Assembly (NCBI RefSeq): GCF_011753055.1
Contig: NZ_VWWJ01000004.1
Location: 1 to 64,000 of the forward strand
Length of the DNA: 64,000 bases
Reading direction: 5' to 3'
DNA from: Burkholderia sp. Ax-1719
Lineage (GTDB): Bacteria; Pseudomonadota; Gammaproteobacteria; Burkholderiales; Burkholderiaceae
The first letter of the stretch is position 1. Every line of letters begins with the position of its first letter. Below are positions 54,025 to 62,644 of this stretch, in pieces. Both the position numbers and the translations under genes were made by a program. Under the pieces are notes generated by a model. That model saw nothing but the letters and a program-made list of their open reading frames with translations. It was not told the origin of the DNA and searched no databases.

Positions 54025-55335
54025 ATGGAAACCGCCTCGTCGCAGGCCGCGCTCCCCCCTGTCTTTTCAGCCGAACCGGCCAGAGCGCGTGTCATGCTAT
54101 GGCTGCTCGCGCTGTTGCCGCTGTTCGGCCAGACCTTTCACTACATCAGCACGCTTGCGCCTTTGTGGGCCTTGTCGAAGGCGTTTCCGATCCTGTCGCT
54201 GCCCGCCGCTTTCCGGCTGGCGGGCTATCCGCGCTTTCCGGTGACCCGGCAGATTCTCATCAGCTTTGCGTGGCTCGTGCTGTTTCCGAGTTTCGCCGCG
54301 ATGTTTTATTTCCACGAAGGTTTTTTCACCAGTATTACAGCGCAGGTGAAACTCCTGCCTTTACTTTATTTCTTTTCCTTCCTTGCGCTGCTGCTGACAC
54401 TCGAACCGACGCTGCACGAACTCCAGCGCAGTTTCGTCGTCGCGGGCGCGATCGTGATCTGCGCACTGATCGTGATGGCGGTCATCGTGCCGGACAGCTG
54501 GTATAGCGGCAGTTACGTGGTCGGTCAGGCGTCCTTTTTCACGAACGATTCGCGCGGGCATCGCATTCGCATGTCGATGTACTTCCCGATCATCCTGCTG
54601 TTTTTCTGCTATCGGCGCGCTTTTTTTGAGCGGCATCTGGGTTATTTTCTCGGCGCGGCAGTGGCGTTCGCCGTGACGCTGCTGATCGTCAAAACGCGCG
54701 CGATGATTATCGGCATCATGGGCGTGCTGGTGATCAACGCCTTCGTCTGGGCGCGGCCGATGGCGCGTCTTGGGCTGCTGGTGTGTGCGCCGTTTGCGCT
54801 CGTGGGCGTTTTCTCGGCGGGCTATCTGGCGACCACGTTCAATCTGAGTTCGGAAAACGGCTTCGACACGCGGCGTATTTCGATCCAGCTTGCTTCGGGC
54901 TTTCTCGGCAGCGACCCCATGCGCTGGCTGTTTGGCGTGGGCACCATCAGCCCCACGAGCAGCGACAGCCTGATCGACTATTTTCACCACTTCTTTTTTC
55001 TGGCCGACATCACGTGGCTGGGCATTGTGTTCGAGTACGGCGTGATCGGCGCGACGATCCTGCTGTTTTTCCAGCTGCGCGGACTCTTTCTCTACCGGCG
55101 CCTGCGCGCGAAGGTGGAGGACGATTTTCTCGGCGCGCTGTTCGATTACCTCGTCTATATTCTGGTGATTTCGTTCTTCTACCCGCCCACGCTGACGCCG
55201 GGCGAGACCACGGTGATTCTCGCAATTTTCGTCTACGTCTGGCACGCGGGCAAACTGGGTGAAGACATCGATTACGCCATTCCTGTTCATGACGCCGATT
55301 CCCGGAGCGACCATGCCGCGCACGCGACGCCCTAA
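54025..55335 (+). CDS. Exopolysaccharide polymerase (Wzy-like membrane protein)
   Basis: The 436-residue protein has about 11 membrane spans and large extracytoplasmic loops, with an Arg-containing region NDSRGHRIRMSMYFPIILL and DTRRISIQLASGF. No strict family motif is conserved, as is usual for Wzy. It is placed between the Wza-like exporter and a GH44 enzyme in a Wzx/Wzy locus, so it most likely polymerises lipid-linked repeat units at the periplasmic face. An upstream TTG at 54016 is an alternative start. Its 3' end overlaps the GH44 start by 23 bp. Confidence 0.78.
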   Translation: METASSQAALPPVFSAEPARARVMLWLLALLPLFGQTFHYISTLAPLWALSKAFPILSLPAAFRLAGYPRFPVTRQILISFAWLVLFPSFAAMFYFHEGFFTSITAQVKLLPLLYFFSFLALLLTLEPTLHELQRSFVVAGAIVICALIVMAVIVPDSWYSGSYVVGQASFFTNDSRGHRIRMSMYFPIILLFFCYRRAFFERHLGYFLGAAVAFAVTLLIVKTRAMIIGIMGVLVINAFVWARPMARLGLLVCAPFALVGVFSAGYLATTFNLSSENGFDTRRISIQLASGFLGSDPMRWLFGVGTISPTSSDSLIDYFHHFFFLADITWLGIVFEYGVIGATILLFFQLRGLFLYRRLRAKVEDDFLGALFDYLVYILVISFFYPPTLTPGETTVILAIFVYVWHAGKLGEDIDYAIPVHDADSRSDHAAHATP

Positions 55336-56983
55336 AACCCTCATCGCGCCGCTTGCGGCCGCGTTGCTGATTGCGGGCCTGGCCTCGTGCACCGAAGCGA
55401 CCTCCGGCACCGCGCCAGTCGCCATTGCCGTGGATGCGGCGGCGAACCGTCATCCCATCAGCCCGCTGATCTACGGCATCAACTTCGGCAATACGGCAAC
55501 GCTGCGCGATCTGCGCGTGCCGATCAACCGTTCGGGCGGCAATAGCGCATCGGCCTATAACTGGCGGCTCGACGCACGCAATGCGGGCAAGGACTGGTAT
55601 TTCGAAAGTGTCGGCGTGAGCGCGACCGATATCAATGACCAGTTTGGCGATCGCTTCGTGACGCTGACCCAGGCGGGCGGCGCCACGCCCATCGTGACGA
55701 TTCCGATGCTGGGGCGCGTGGCGAAGCTCGGCCCGCAGCGTCAGTCGCTGGCGAGTTTTTCGATTGCCAAATATGGCCCGCAGCCCAATCACGACGTCGA
55801 CGGTTTGACCGACGCGGGCAATGGCATGGCCGCGGGCGACGTGCCGATCACGGGCAACGATCCGAACGACGCAACCGTGCCCGACGATGCGCAGAATGAA
55901 CAGGCGCGCGTGGCCGCGCTGGTCGCGCAATTTGGCAATGCCAATGCGGGCGGCGTGCGTTACTACGCGATGGATAACGAACCCAGCCTTTGGCACGAGG
56001 TTCATCGCGACGTGCATCCGACCGGCGCGCACGCGCGCGAAATCGCCGACAAGGTCGTGACGTATTCGCGTGCGGTGAAGGCGGCCGACCCGCATGCGAA
56101 GGTGGTGGCGCCGGAAGAGTGGGGCTGGGCCGGCTATTTCCATAGCGGTTTCGATCAGCAGAATGCGGCCGCGCACGGTTACGATCACGCGCCCGACCGC
56201 GAAAACGAAACCCAGGGCATGGACTATGTGCCGTGGCTGCTTTCGCAATGGAAAGCGGCGGGGCATCCCGTCGATGTATTCAGCCTGCACTTCTACCCGC
56301 AAGGCGGCGAATACACGGATAGCAACGCCGCGAATGGATCGTCGAATGCAAACGACCTCGCGCTCAAGCGCAATCGCTCAACGCGCGATCTGTGGGACCC
56401 GCACTATACGGACCCCACGTGGATCAACAGCGTCGTGGCTTTGATTCCGCTGATGCGACATTGGGTTGATACGTACTACTACCCAGGCACGCCCATCGCG
56501 CTGACCGAGTACAACTGGGGCGGCGAAACGCTCATGAGCGGCGCGACGGCGCAGGCGGACCTGCTCGGCATCTTTGGGCGCGAAGGGCTCGATATCGCTA
56601 CACGTTGGGGCACGATCGATGCGTCGATGCCGGTGTACAAGGCGATCAAGCTCTATCGCAACTATGACGGCAAGGGCGGTGCGTTTGGCGCGACCAGCGT
56701 TGCCGCAAACGTGCCCGACCCTGATACGGTGGCGGCGTTCGCGGCCTTGCGCAATAGCGATCACGCGCTCACGCTCGTCGTCATCAACAAGCAGCTGGAC
56801 CATTCCGCCGAAACCGCGATTTCGATTGCGAACTTCGCGGCAAATGGCGTAGCGCAGAACTGGCAGCTTGCGAATAACCAGCTCGCGCGCGCACAGGACG
56901 TGCATTACACCAACGGTGTGCTGCGGGCGACGCTGCCGCCGCAAAGCGTGACGCTGTTCGTGCTGCACGGCGGGGCGTCCTGA
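55313..56983 (+). CDS. Glycoside hydrolase family 44 lipoprotein
   Basis: The 556-residue protein has a lipobox (IAGLASC). The GH44 features include HPISPLIYGINFG, NRSGGNSASAYNW, the acid/base Glu in YYAMDNEPSLWHEVHRDVH, and the nucleophile Glu in PIALTEYNWGGE. It ends in a C-terminal beta domain. GH44 enzymes are endo-beta-1,4-glucanases or xyloglucanases and some cut mannans. The gene overlaps the polymerase gene and lies before the flippase, so it probably trims or turns over the locus's own polymer. The start at 55313 follows GGAGCG. Confidence 0.88.
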   Translation: MPRTRRPKTLIAPLAAALLIAGLASCTEATSGTAPVAIAVDAAANRHPISPLIYGINFGNTATLRDLRVPINRSGGNSASAYNWRLDARNAGKDWYFESVGVSATDINDQFGDRFVTLTQAGGATPIVTIPMLGRVAKLGPQRQSLASFSIAKYGPQPNHDVDGLTDAGNGMAAGDVPITGNDPNDATVPDDAQNEQARVAALVAQFGNANAGGVRYYAMDNEPSLWHEVHRDVHPTGAHAREIADKVVTYSRAVKAADPHAKVVAPEEWGWAGYFHSGFDQQNAAAHGYDHAPDRENETQGMDYVPWLLSQWKAAGHPVDVFSLHFYPQGGEYTDSNAANGSSNANDLALKRNRSTRDLWDPHYTDPTWINSVVALIPLMRHWVDTYYYPGTPIALTEYNWGGETLMSGATAQADLLGIFGREGLDIATRWGTIDASMPVYKAIKLYRNYDGKGGAFGATSVAANVPDPDTVAAFAALRNSDHALTLVVINKQLDHSAETAISIANFAANGVAQNWQLANNQLARAQDVHYTNGVLRATLPPQSVTLFVLHGGAS

Positions 56984-57059
56984 TTTCCTGAGTTCCTGCT
57001 TTGACTACCCGCTTGTCCGCTTTGACCTTTTACGATTTCTGCCACCGGAAAAACCGCCC

Positions 57060-58412
57060 GTGAGCGACACCCAAACCGCGCCCGCATCAAGCGGCGCTTC
57101 GATCGTCCGCGGCTCGCTGATCAGCCTTGGCGTGCGCCTGCTCGACCTGCCCAGCCGCTACGGCTTCCATCTGCTGGTCGCCGCCGCGCTGGGCGTGATC
57201 CAGGCCGGCAACTTCTATATCGTGTTCAGCACGATGGTGGCGCTCGCGGGGTTCGGCCGCTTGAGCATCGATCAGGCGCTGACGCGCCAGATCGCCATGG
57301 ACATGGCATCGGGGCGCGCTCACGCCGTGCGCCCCGCGATCCGCCGCGCGTTGACGCTGATCGTGCTGGCGTCGGTGTCCGTGTCGGTGTTGCTGGCGGC
57401 GAGCGCCGCGCTGCTCGCGCAGCATGTGCTGAAGAAGCCCGATCTGGCATGGCCGCTCGTGCTGGGCGCGCTGGTGTTCGTGCCGCAAAACGTGGGCGGT
57501 GCGTTTGCCGGAGCGCTGGCGGGGCTGCAGCGCGTGGGCTTGAGCCAGATGATCTATTCGTGGTTGTGGCCGGCGATTTTCTGCGTTGTGGCGATTCCGC
57601 TTCAACTGCTGGGCGCCATGAACGTCGAGCACGCACTGATGTTGATTGCGGCCAGCTTCGCCTTGACCGCCGTGGTGGGGGGCGTGCTGCTCAAGCGCGC
57701 GCTTGCCGTCGTGCCCGCGGGCAGTCCCTCTGCCAGCGACGTTCCGCACCTCGTCAAGCCGGGGCTTTCGCTGTTCGCACTGGAATTCACCAAGCTGCTG
57801 ATCACGTCCGCGCCCGCTATCGTGCTGGGCATCGTCGCGACGTCGCGCGAGACGGGGCTGTTCGCGCTCGCATGGCGGCTCGCGCTGGTCGTCAATCTGT
57901 TGATCAGCGGCGTGACGGGCATGGCTGCGCCGCGTTTCGCGAGCCTCTTTGCGCGTCAGGATATCGAAGGCCTGCAGCGTAGCGCGGCGCAGGCGGTAGG
58001 TATCGTGCTGTGCCTCGCGTTGCCGTTTACGGCCTGCATGCTGGTGTTTCCGGAGCGCCTGCTCGCGCTGTTTGGCGCAGGTTACGGCGCGGGCGCGACC
58101 GCGCTGCGCGTGCTCGCGCTCGGTCAACTGGCGGCCGCCTGTTTCACCGCGATGCCGGAGTTGCTCGGCATGACGGCGCACACGTCCGTGCTGTACCGCA
58201 TCAACTTCTATTCGGTGACCGTGCTGCTGATTGGTCTTGCGGTGCTCGCGCCGCTGGGCGGCAGCGTGGGCGCGGCGGCTGCGGCGTCGCTCGCCCTGGC
58301 CGTGAATGGCGCGATTGCCGCGTGGGCCGCCCATCGGCTGCTGGGCGTCGCACCGTTGGCGGCGTTGTGGCGCAAGCTCAGCGCCCGGCTGAAACCGGCA
58401 GCGGGTAACTGA
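57060..58412 (+). CDS. Polysaccharide flippase (Wzx-like, MOP superfamily)
   Basis: The 450-residue protein starts at GTG 57060 and has 12 or more hydrophobic segments. Its N-terminus SIVRGSLISLGVRLLDLPSRYGFHLLVAAALGVIQAGNFYIVFS is typical of MOP flippases, and the conserved ARQDIEGLQRSAAQAVGIVLCLALPFT motif occurs after the middle. It should move lipid-linked repeat units across the inner membrane to the polymerase. It is in the same transcription unit as the export, polymerase and GH44 genes. Confidence 0.84.
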   Translation: MSDTQTAPASSGASIVRGSLISLGVRLLDLPSRYGFHLLVAAALGVIQAGNFYIVFSTMVALAGFGRLSIDQALTRQIAMDMASGRAHAVRPAIRRALTLIVLASVSVSVLLAASAALLAQHVLKKPDLAWPLVLGALVFVPQNVGGAFAGALAGLQRVGLSQMIYSWLWPAIFCVVAIPLQLLGAMNVEHALMLIAASFALTAVVGGVLLKRALAVVPAGSPSASDVPHLVKPGLSLFALEFTKLLITSAPAIVLGIVATSRETGLFALAWRLALVVNLLISGVTGMAAPRFASLFARQDIEGLQRSAAQAVGIVLCLALPFTACMLVFPERLLALFGAGYGAGATALRVLALGQLAAACFTAMPELLGMTAHTSVLYRINFYSVTVLLIGLAVLAPLGGSVGAAAAASLALAVNGAIAAWAAHRLLGVAPLAALWRKLSARLKPAAGN

Positions 58413-59078
58413 TCGAATACGGAAGTCGCGGTGCAATCCGGCTCTTTCATCGAGCCAGGTCGCACCGCGCAACTGGGCAGTAATTGAAGCGCACACCAAA
58501 GAAAAAAGCGATTTTATTGTGCGCGCAAACGTTAGCGAGTTTGCTTTATTCGGATATTAAGGCGGATCGGTCGATATTGCCGGATTTACCTTGCGCCGCC
58601 CCGACGTTTTAAATTGCGCTAATCGTTTACGTGTAGCCAACACGATAGGGAAACTCCCTTACCGAACATTTCGCGGCAGCAGCGAAGTTAGCCGTCTCGC
58701 GCTTCGAATGCGCTGCGCGCGCCGGGCACGCTGGTTTTTCAGGGGTTTTACGTATTTTTCTCTGCGTGCCCAGAACGATTGTCGCGCGCTTCTTCTGTTT
58801 CCTCTGATGAATTGAAATATGACCCGTCATGTTTCAATCGCGCACGCCCGTCTTTTCTTTTAAGTTTGTCGCTGAAAAAACACGACAGGCCGCGCGCATT
58901 TTGAGATGCGCTGGTACTATTCGTTTGCAGATTTTTTGCGAATAAAACCAAACGCTTCTTGGCATCGCCAGGAGACCAAACAACATCACGTCGGACGAAT
59001 CGCGCTTTATGTCGCGAGCCCGCTTTGCGGGCGCGCGTGCGTGTCGCATCCGGGCGGGAAGTCGGGGCTACAAAAACA
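58413..59078 (+). other. 666-bp intergenic region before the GT26 gene
   Basis: The region is moderately AT-rich and contains no frame with family motifs; one at 58591-58815 has arginine-rich low-complexity content typical of chance translation. It may hold a separate promoter for the GT26 gene, but I see no clear -35/-10 pair. Confidence 0.5.
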
Positions 59079-59891
59079 ATGAGCACTGCGCTCTATCAGA
59101 CGGCGGCGCCAGAGGCGGCCGCGCGGGCGGATTCCCTGCCCAGTATCGCGTTGTTCGGACTTGATATCGCTGCGGTCTCGTTCGACACCGCGCTCGACGT
59201 GTTGTGCGACGCTGCGCTCAAACGCGATGGCCGCGCGCGCGTGGCGGTGACGCCGAACGTCGACCACCTCGTGCGCCTCGACCAGCAACCCGACCTCAAG
59301 ACGCTTTATCGCACCGCCGACTTTCTGTTCGCCGACGGCATGCCCGTGGTGTGGGCGAGCCGCATGTTCGGCATGCCGTTGCCGGGTCGCGTGACGGGTG
59401 CGGACCTGTTGCCGGGTTTGTGCGAACGTGCGCGCGTGAATGGCTGGAAAGTGGTCGTCGTAGGCGGTATGCCGGGGCACGAGCAGACGCTGATCGACGG
59501 GATCGCCGCGCATTATCCCGGCCTCGATATGCAAGTCATCGCGCCTTCAATGAATTTCGATCCGACCGGCGCGGAAGGCGATGCGATTGCGGAACGCGTG
59601 CGCGAGATGGCGCCCGATATCATTTTCGTATGCATCGGCATGCCGAAGCAGGAGCGTTGGGCGCTGCGTCACGCAGCGTCGATGCCCGGCGGCCTGATGC
59701 TGTGCGCGGGCGCGGCGATTGAATTCGCGGCCGGTCTGCAAAAGCGCGCGCCGGTCTGGATGCAGCGTACGGGCGTCGAATGGTGCTGGCGCATCATGCA
59801 GGACCCGGCGCGTCTGTGGCGCCGCTATCTGGTCGACGATCGTCGCTTTATTCGCATCTGCTGGCGTCAATGGCGTCTGGGCCGCTCCTGA
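59079..59891 (+). CDS. WecG/TagA/CpsF-type glycosyltransferase (GT26, GumM-like)
   Basis: The start at 59079 gives a 270-residue protein with the GT26 core: VTPNVDHLVRLDQQPDLKTLYRTADFLFADGMPVVWASRMFG, GRVTGADLLPGLCERA, VVVVGGMPGHEQTLIDGIAAHYPGL and IIFVCIGMPKQERW. It continues with MLCAGAAIEFAAGLQKRAPVWMQRTGVEWCWRI. This family includes ManNAc(A) transferases and GumM, the xanthan beta-glucosyltransferase. With a WcaJ-like initiator and a GH44 glucanase nearby, a glucosyltransferase building a cellobiosyl lipid is plausible. Confidence 0.88.
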   Translation: MSTALYQTAAPEAAARADSLPSIALFGLDIAAVSFDTALDVLCDAALKRDGRARVAVTPNVDHLVRLDQQPDLKTLYRTADFLFADGMPVVWASRMFGMPLPGRVTGADLLPGLCERARVNGWKVVVVGGMPGHEQTLIDGIAAHYPGLDMQVIAPSMNFDPTGAEGDAIAERVREMAPDIIFVCIGMPKQERWALRHAASMPGGLMLCAGAAIEFAAGLQKRAPVWMQRTGVEWCWRIMQDPARLWRRYLVDDRRFIRICWRQWRLGRS

Positions 59892-59920
59892 TCGCGGCTT
59901 GCTCCGTCAGCGCGTAACAA

Positions 59921-59954
59921 AAAACGCCGGTGCCTTTTCAGGCACCGGCGTTTT
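59921..59954. terminator. Bidirectional terminator between the GT26 and WcaJ-like genes
   Basis: AAAACGCCGGTGCC (59921-59934) and GGCACCGGCGTTTT (59941-59954) form a perfect 14-bp stem with loop TTTTCA. T runs occur on both sides for each strand, so it should serve both convergent genes. Confidence 0.9.
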
Positions 59955-59990
59955 GTATTTGAGGCCGTGTTTCAGGCCTCGTTCCATCCA

Positions 59991-61403
59991 TCAGATGGCG
60001 TTGCGACCGGAGATGATCTCGGGAATCGTGCGCATCAGGATCTGCAGATCGAGCCACAACGACCAGTGCGTGATGTAGTAGCGGTCGTATTCGACGCGGC
60101 GCTGCATCTTGTCGGGCGTGTCGGTGATGCCGCGCAGGCCATTGATCTGCGCCCAGCCGGTGATGCCGGGCTTTACGCTATGACGCAGCATGTAGCCGGG
60201 AATCAGGCGTCGATACAGTTCGTTGTGCTCGGCCGCATGCGGGCGCGGGCCGACCAGACTCATCGAACCGCCCAGCACGTTGAGGAATTGCGGCAGTTCG
60301 TCGAGCGAACTGCGGCGCAAAAAGCGGCCGATCGACGTGATGCGGTCGTCGCCCGCGACGGCCTGATGCACGACACCCTCATTGGCCGCTTCTTCGTCGT
60401 GCGTGAAGACGCGCATCGAACGAAACTTGTGCACCACGATCGGTTCGCCGCGTTCGCCGTAGCGCAACTGGCGGAACAGGATCGGGCCCGGCGAATCAAG
60501 GCGGATCAGGATCGCGATAACGATCATGACCGGCGAAAGCAGCAGCAACATGACGATGGCGCCGATGAGGTCGACCGTGCGCTTGAGCATGCGCGAGAGG
60601 CCGAGGATCGGCATGTCGTGCAGGGCGAGCAGCGGTACGCCGGCCAGATCCGTGCTGTAAGTCGCGAGATCTTCGACAAAGCGCGATTCGGGCACGAAGT
60701 AGATCGCCGCCGTGGAATCGTAGAGTTGCTGGACGATCTCGTTGGTGATGTTTTCGGCGTCGAGCTTGCCGGTGGCAATAAATACCACTTCGAAATCGTT
60801 GGCCTGAATACGGGCGGTGGCGTCGGCGAAGCGGCCCAGATACGGCGGCAGCGTTTCACCGGCGCGCGGCACCACGGGCGCGTCGTTGTAATAGCCGATC
60901 ACGCGCACGCCGAGAATCGGCGAACGGCGCAGGCGCAGGTTCAGCTTGCGCGCTTCGCTGCCCATGCCGAAGAACACGGCGTCGCGCTGGTTTCCGGGTG
61001 CATTGTTGATGCTATGGGCTGCGCCGCGCAGCACCGCGAGGCCGACCAGTTGCAGGGGCAACGCAATCACGGCCCATTTGGCGAGCAGCACGAGACCGTT
61101 TTCGCCGCCCAGACGCGCGAGAAGCGCAAGCAAGGCGATGGCCACGAACAGGCGCGCCCAGCGCAGCGCGCCGCGGCCGAGCATCCACCACAGATCGCGT
61201 GCGCTGGACAGCAGGTGAAAGCGCGCGAACAGGATGAACGCGGCAACGGCCAGCAGGCCCGCAAGCACGCGTAAATAGAGCAGCTCGCCGCCAGCAACGT
61301 GCGGCGGCAACAAGGCGAGCAAGGCGCCCGCATTGAGGGTCGCGCTTAGGCCGCCGGCCAGCGCCATGAAAAGGCGATGATGGTGGCTAGACTGGGTGGA
61401 CAT
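59991..61403 (-). CDS. wcaJ: Undecaprenyl-phosphate glucose phosphotransferase (WcaJ/GumD-like)
   Basis: The 470-residue protein has four or more N-terminal membrane spans and a CoA-binding-like domain (YYNDAPVVPRAGETLPPYLG and VVFIATGKLDAENI). A C-terminal catalytic bacterial sugar transferase domain follows: KRTVDLIGAIVMLLLLSP, DSPGPILFRQLRYGERG, HKFRSM, RRSSLDELPQFLNVL and SLVGPRPHA. The last part is SVKPGITGWAQINGLRG. It should attach glucose-1-P (sometimes galactose-1-P) to undecaprenyl phosphate and start the repeat unit. It is convergent with the GT26 gene and has its own promoter upstream. Confidence 0.93.
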   Translation of the reverse strand: MSTQSSHHHRLFMALAGGLSATLNAGALLALLPPHVAGGELLYLRVLAGLLAVAAFILFARFHLLSSARDLWWMLGRGALRWARLFVAIALLALLARLGGENGLVLLAKWAVIALPLQLVGLAVLRGAAHSINNAPGNQRDAVFFGMGSEARKLNLRLRRSPILGVRVIGYYNDAPVVPRAGETLPPYLGRFADATARIQANDFEVVFIATGKLDAENITNEIVQQLYDSTAAIYFVPESRFVEDLATYSTDLAGVPLLALHDMPILGLSRMLKRTVDLIGAIVMLLLLSPVMIVIAILIRLDSPGPILFRQLRYGERGEPIVVHKFRSMRVFTHDEEAANEGVVHQAVAGDDRITSIGRFLRRSSLDELPQFLNVLGGSMSLVGPRPHAAEHNELYRRLIPGYMLRHSVKPGITGWAQINGLRGITDTPDKMQRRVEYDRYYITHWSLWLDLQILMRTIPEIISGRNAI

Positions 61404-62163
61404 GGCGGCTTCGGCTGGTTCGTGCAGCTAACGACTCGACAGCGTTCATCGGGCCCGGCAACGAAACCGTAGCCGGGGCTCAAGTGGTGCATGGGGAGTA
61501 CGTCTGCGCGAAGCAATCGCCAGATGCCGCAAGCGGTGGCAGGGCGGTTAGCCTGCACAACACAGCTTGAGCCTGAACGACTTGCGCTCGGATGTATGTT
61601 GCGAACGGGCGCACTCTTTTGAATGGCGCGCCTTGTGTTCTCGCATACGGGCGGATGGCCTTTCCCCGATGGCCGATGGCGCATGCTGTTCTATCCGGCA
61701 ACCCGAGTGGTCTGGATTCGGGCCGATATTCCGGAGCAGCACACTGCCATCCAATATTCGCGCTCATCTTACCAGCGACTTATGTATTTTGCTTAGCTCA
61801 ATTGGAAGCTGCGATAAAAAGATCAGTATGTGTCGCCAATTCGTCACGACGTGTCATCGCGCGTAATTTCAGCGCGCGGAAATCGGAATGCGCGCGTGTC
61901 GTTTTTTTGAAAACGACTGCGCGGTTTGGGACGAATCATTAAGCCGTTCGAGCATGCGCAAACGTTTTTCTTTCAAATCCAAAGCGTTTTATTCCGACGA
62001 ATGTTTTTGCGCCGGATTCCAGATGCGCCAGGCTCGCACGAGGTCGCCATGCGTGCGGAAGAAAGGGCTCAAGTTACAATGCCACGCGCCGTTATTAGAG
62101 GCGTCGTCCATCTGAATAATCTGCGGGCCGTCATGTTGACGCGCCCCTTTGCCGGAGCCGTAA
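61404..62163 (+). other. 760-bp intergenic region
   Basis: No convincing gene is present. The plus-strand frames at 61567-61866 and 61888-62115 lack family motifs. The region includes an AT-rich segment near 61,760-61,820 and a TACAAT at 62075-62080, a possible -10 for the exported protein starting at 62164. It probably also holds the promoter of the WcaJ-like gene. Confidence 0.5.
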
Positions 62164-62544
62164 TTGAAGCGTATCGCACTGAGTCTTTGCATGGCCGTCA
62201 TGGCCTGCGTTTCGACGGCGAACGCCGCGGCGCCCGACGCGCCTGCCGTTTGTTCGGGTAGCCACGTGATTCAGGATTGCATCGACGAATCCGGCAATAA
62301 TTACACGGTGCAGCATTTCGGTAATACCACGCCAATCAATGAAAAACCGCCGAGGACGGGCGCTCAGTCCGACGGCATGCCGACCACGGCTGGCAGCACC
62401 TCATTCCTTAGCGGCGTGACGCCCGATGGCGCGCTCTGGAACGAAACCGTAACCGATTACGGCAACGGCACGCGCACGATTTCCGGCATGGCTGGCAATG
62501 GCGTGGTTTATACCCACTATTGCACGTCAATGGGTTGTAATTGA
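62164..62544 (+). CDS. Small exported protein of unknown function
   Basis: The frame opens with TTG at 62164, with a CGGAG about 7 bp upstream, and encodes 126 residues with a signal peptide (MKRIALSLCMAVMACVSTANA-AAPD). The mature part has four cysteines (VCSGSHVIQDCID and YTHYCTSMGCN), suggesting two disulfide bonds, and Gly/Thr/Asn-rich strands. I do not recognise a family. ATG codons 24 and 36 bp downstream are alternative starts but would cut into the signal peptide. Confidence 0.6.
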   Translation: MKRIALSLCMAVMACVSTANAAAPDAPAVCSGSHVIQDCIDESGNNYTVQHFGNTTPINEKPPRTGAQSDGMPTTAGSTSFLSGVTPDGALWNETVTDYGNGTRTISGMAGNGVVYTHYCTSMGCN

Positions 62545-62644
62545 TGGCCGGGTCAATCGGGCGAAGGGTTCGCGCTGCAATATAAGTAAAGGCGGATTGA
62601 AACGATCAGGCTTGCCATGTTTCGCATTCCTGTGTGAAACGCGT

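Noticed and set aside
58591..59049. Small frames between the flippase and GT26 genes
   Set aside because: Arg/Cys-rich low-complexity translations with no motif or ribosome binding site.
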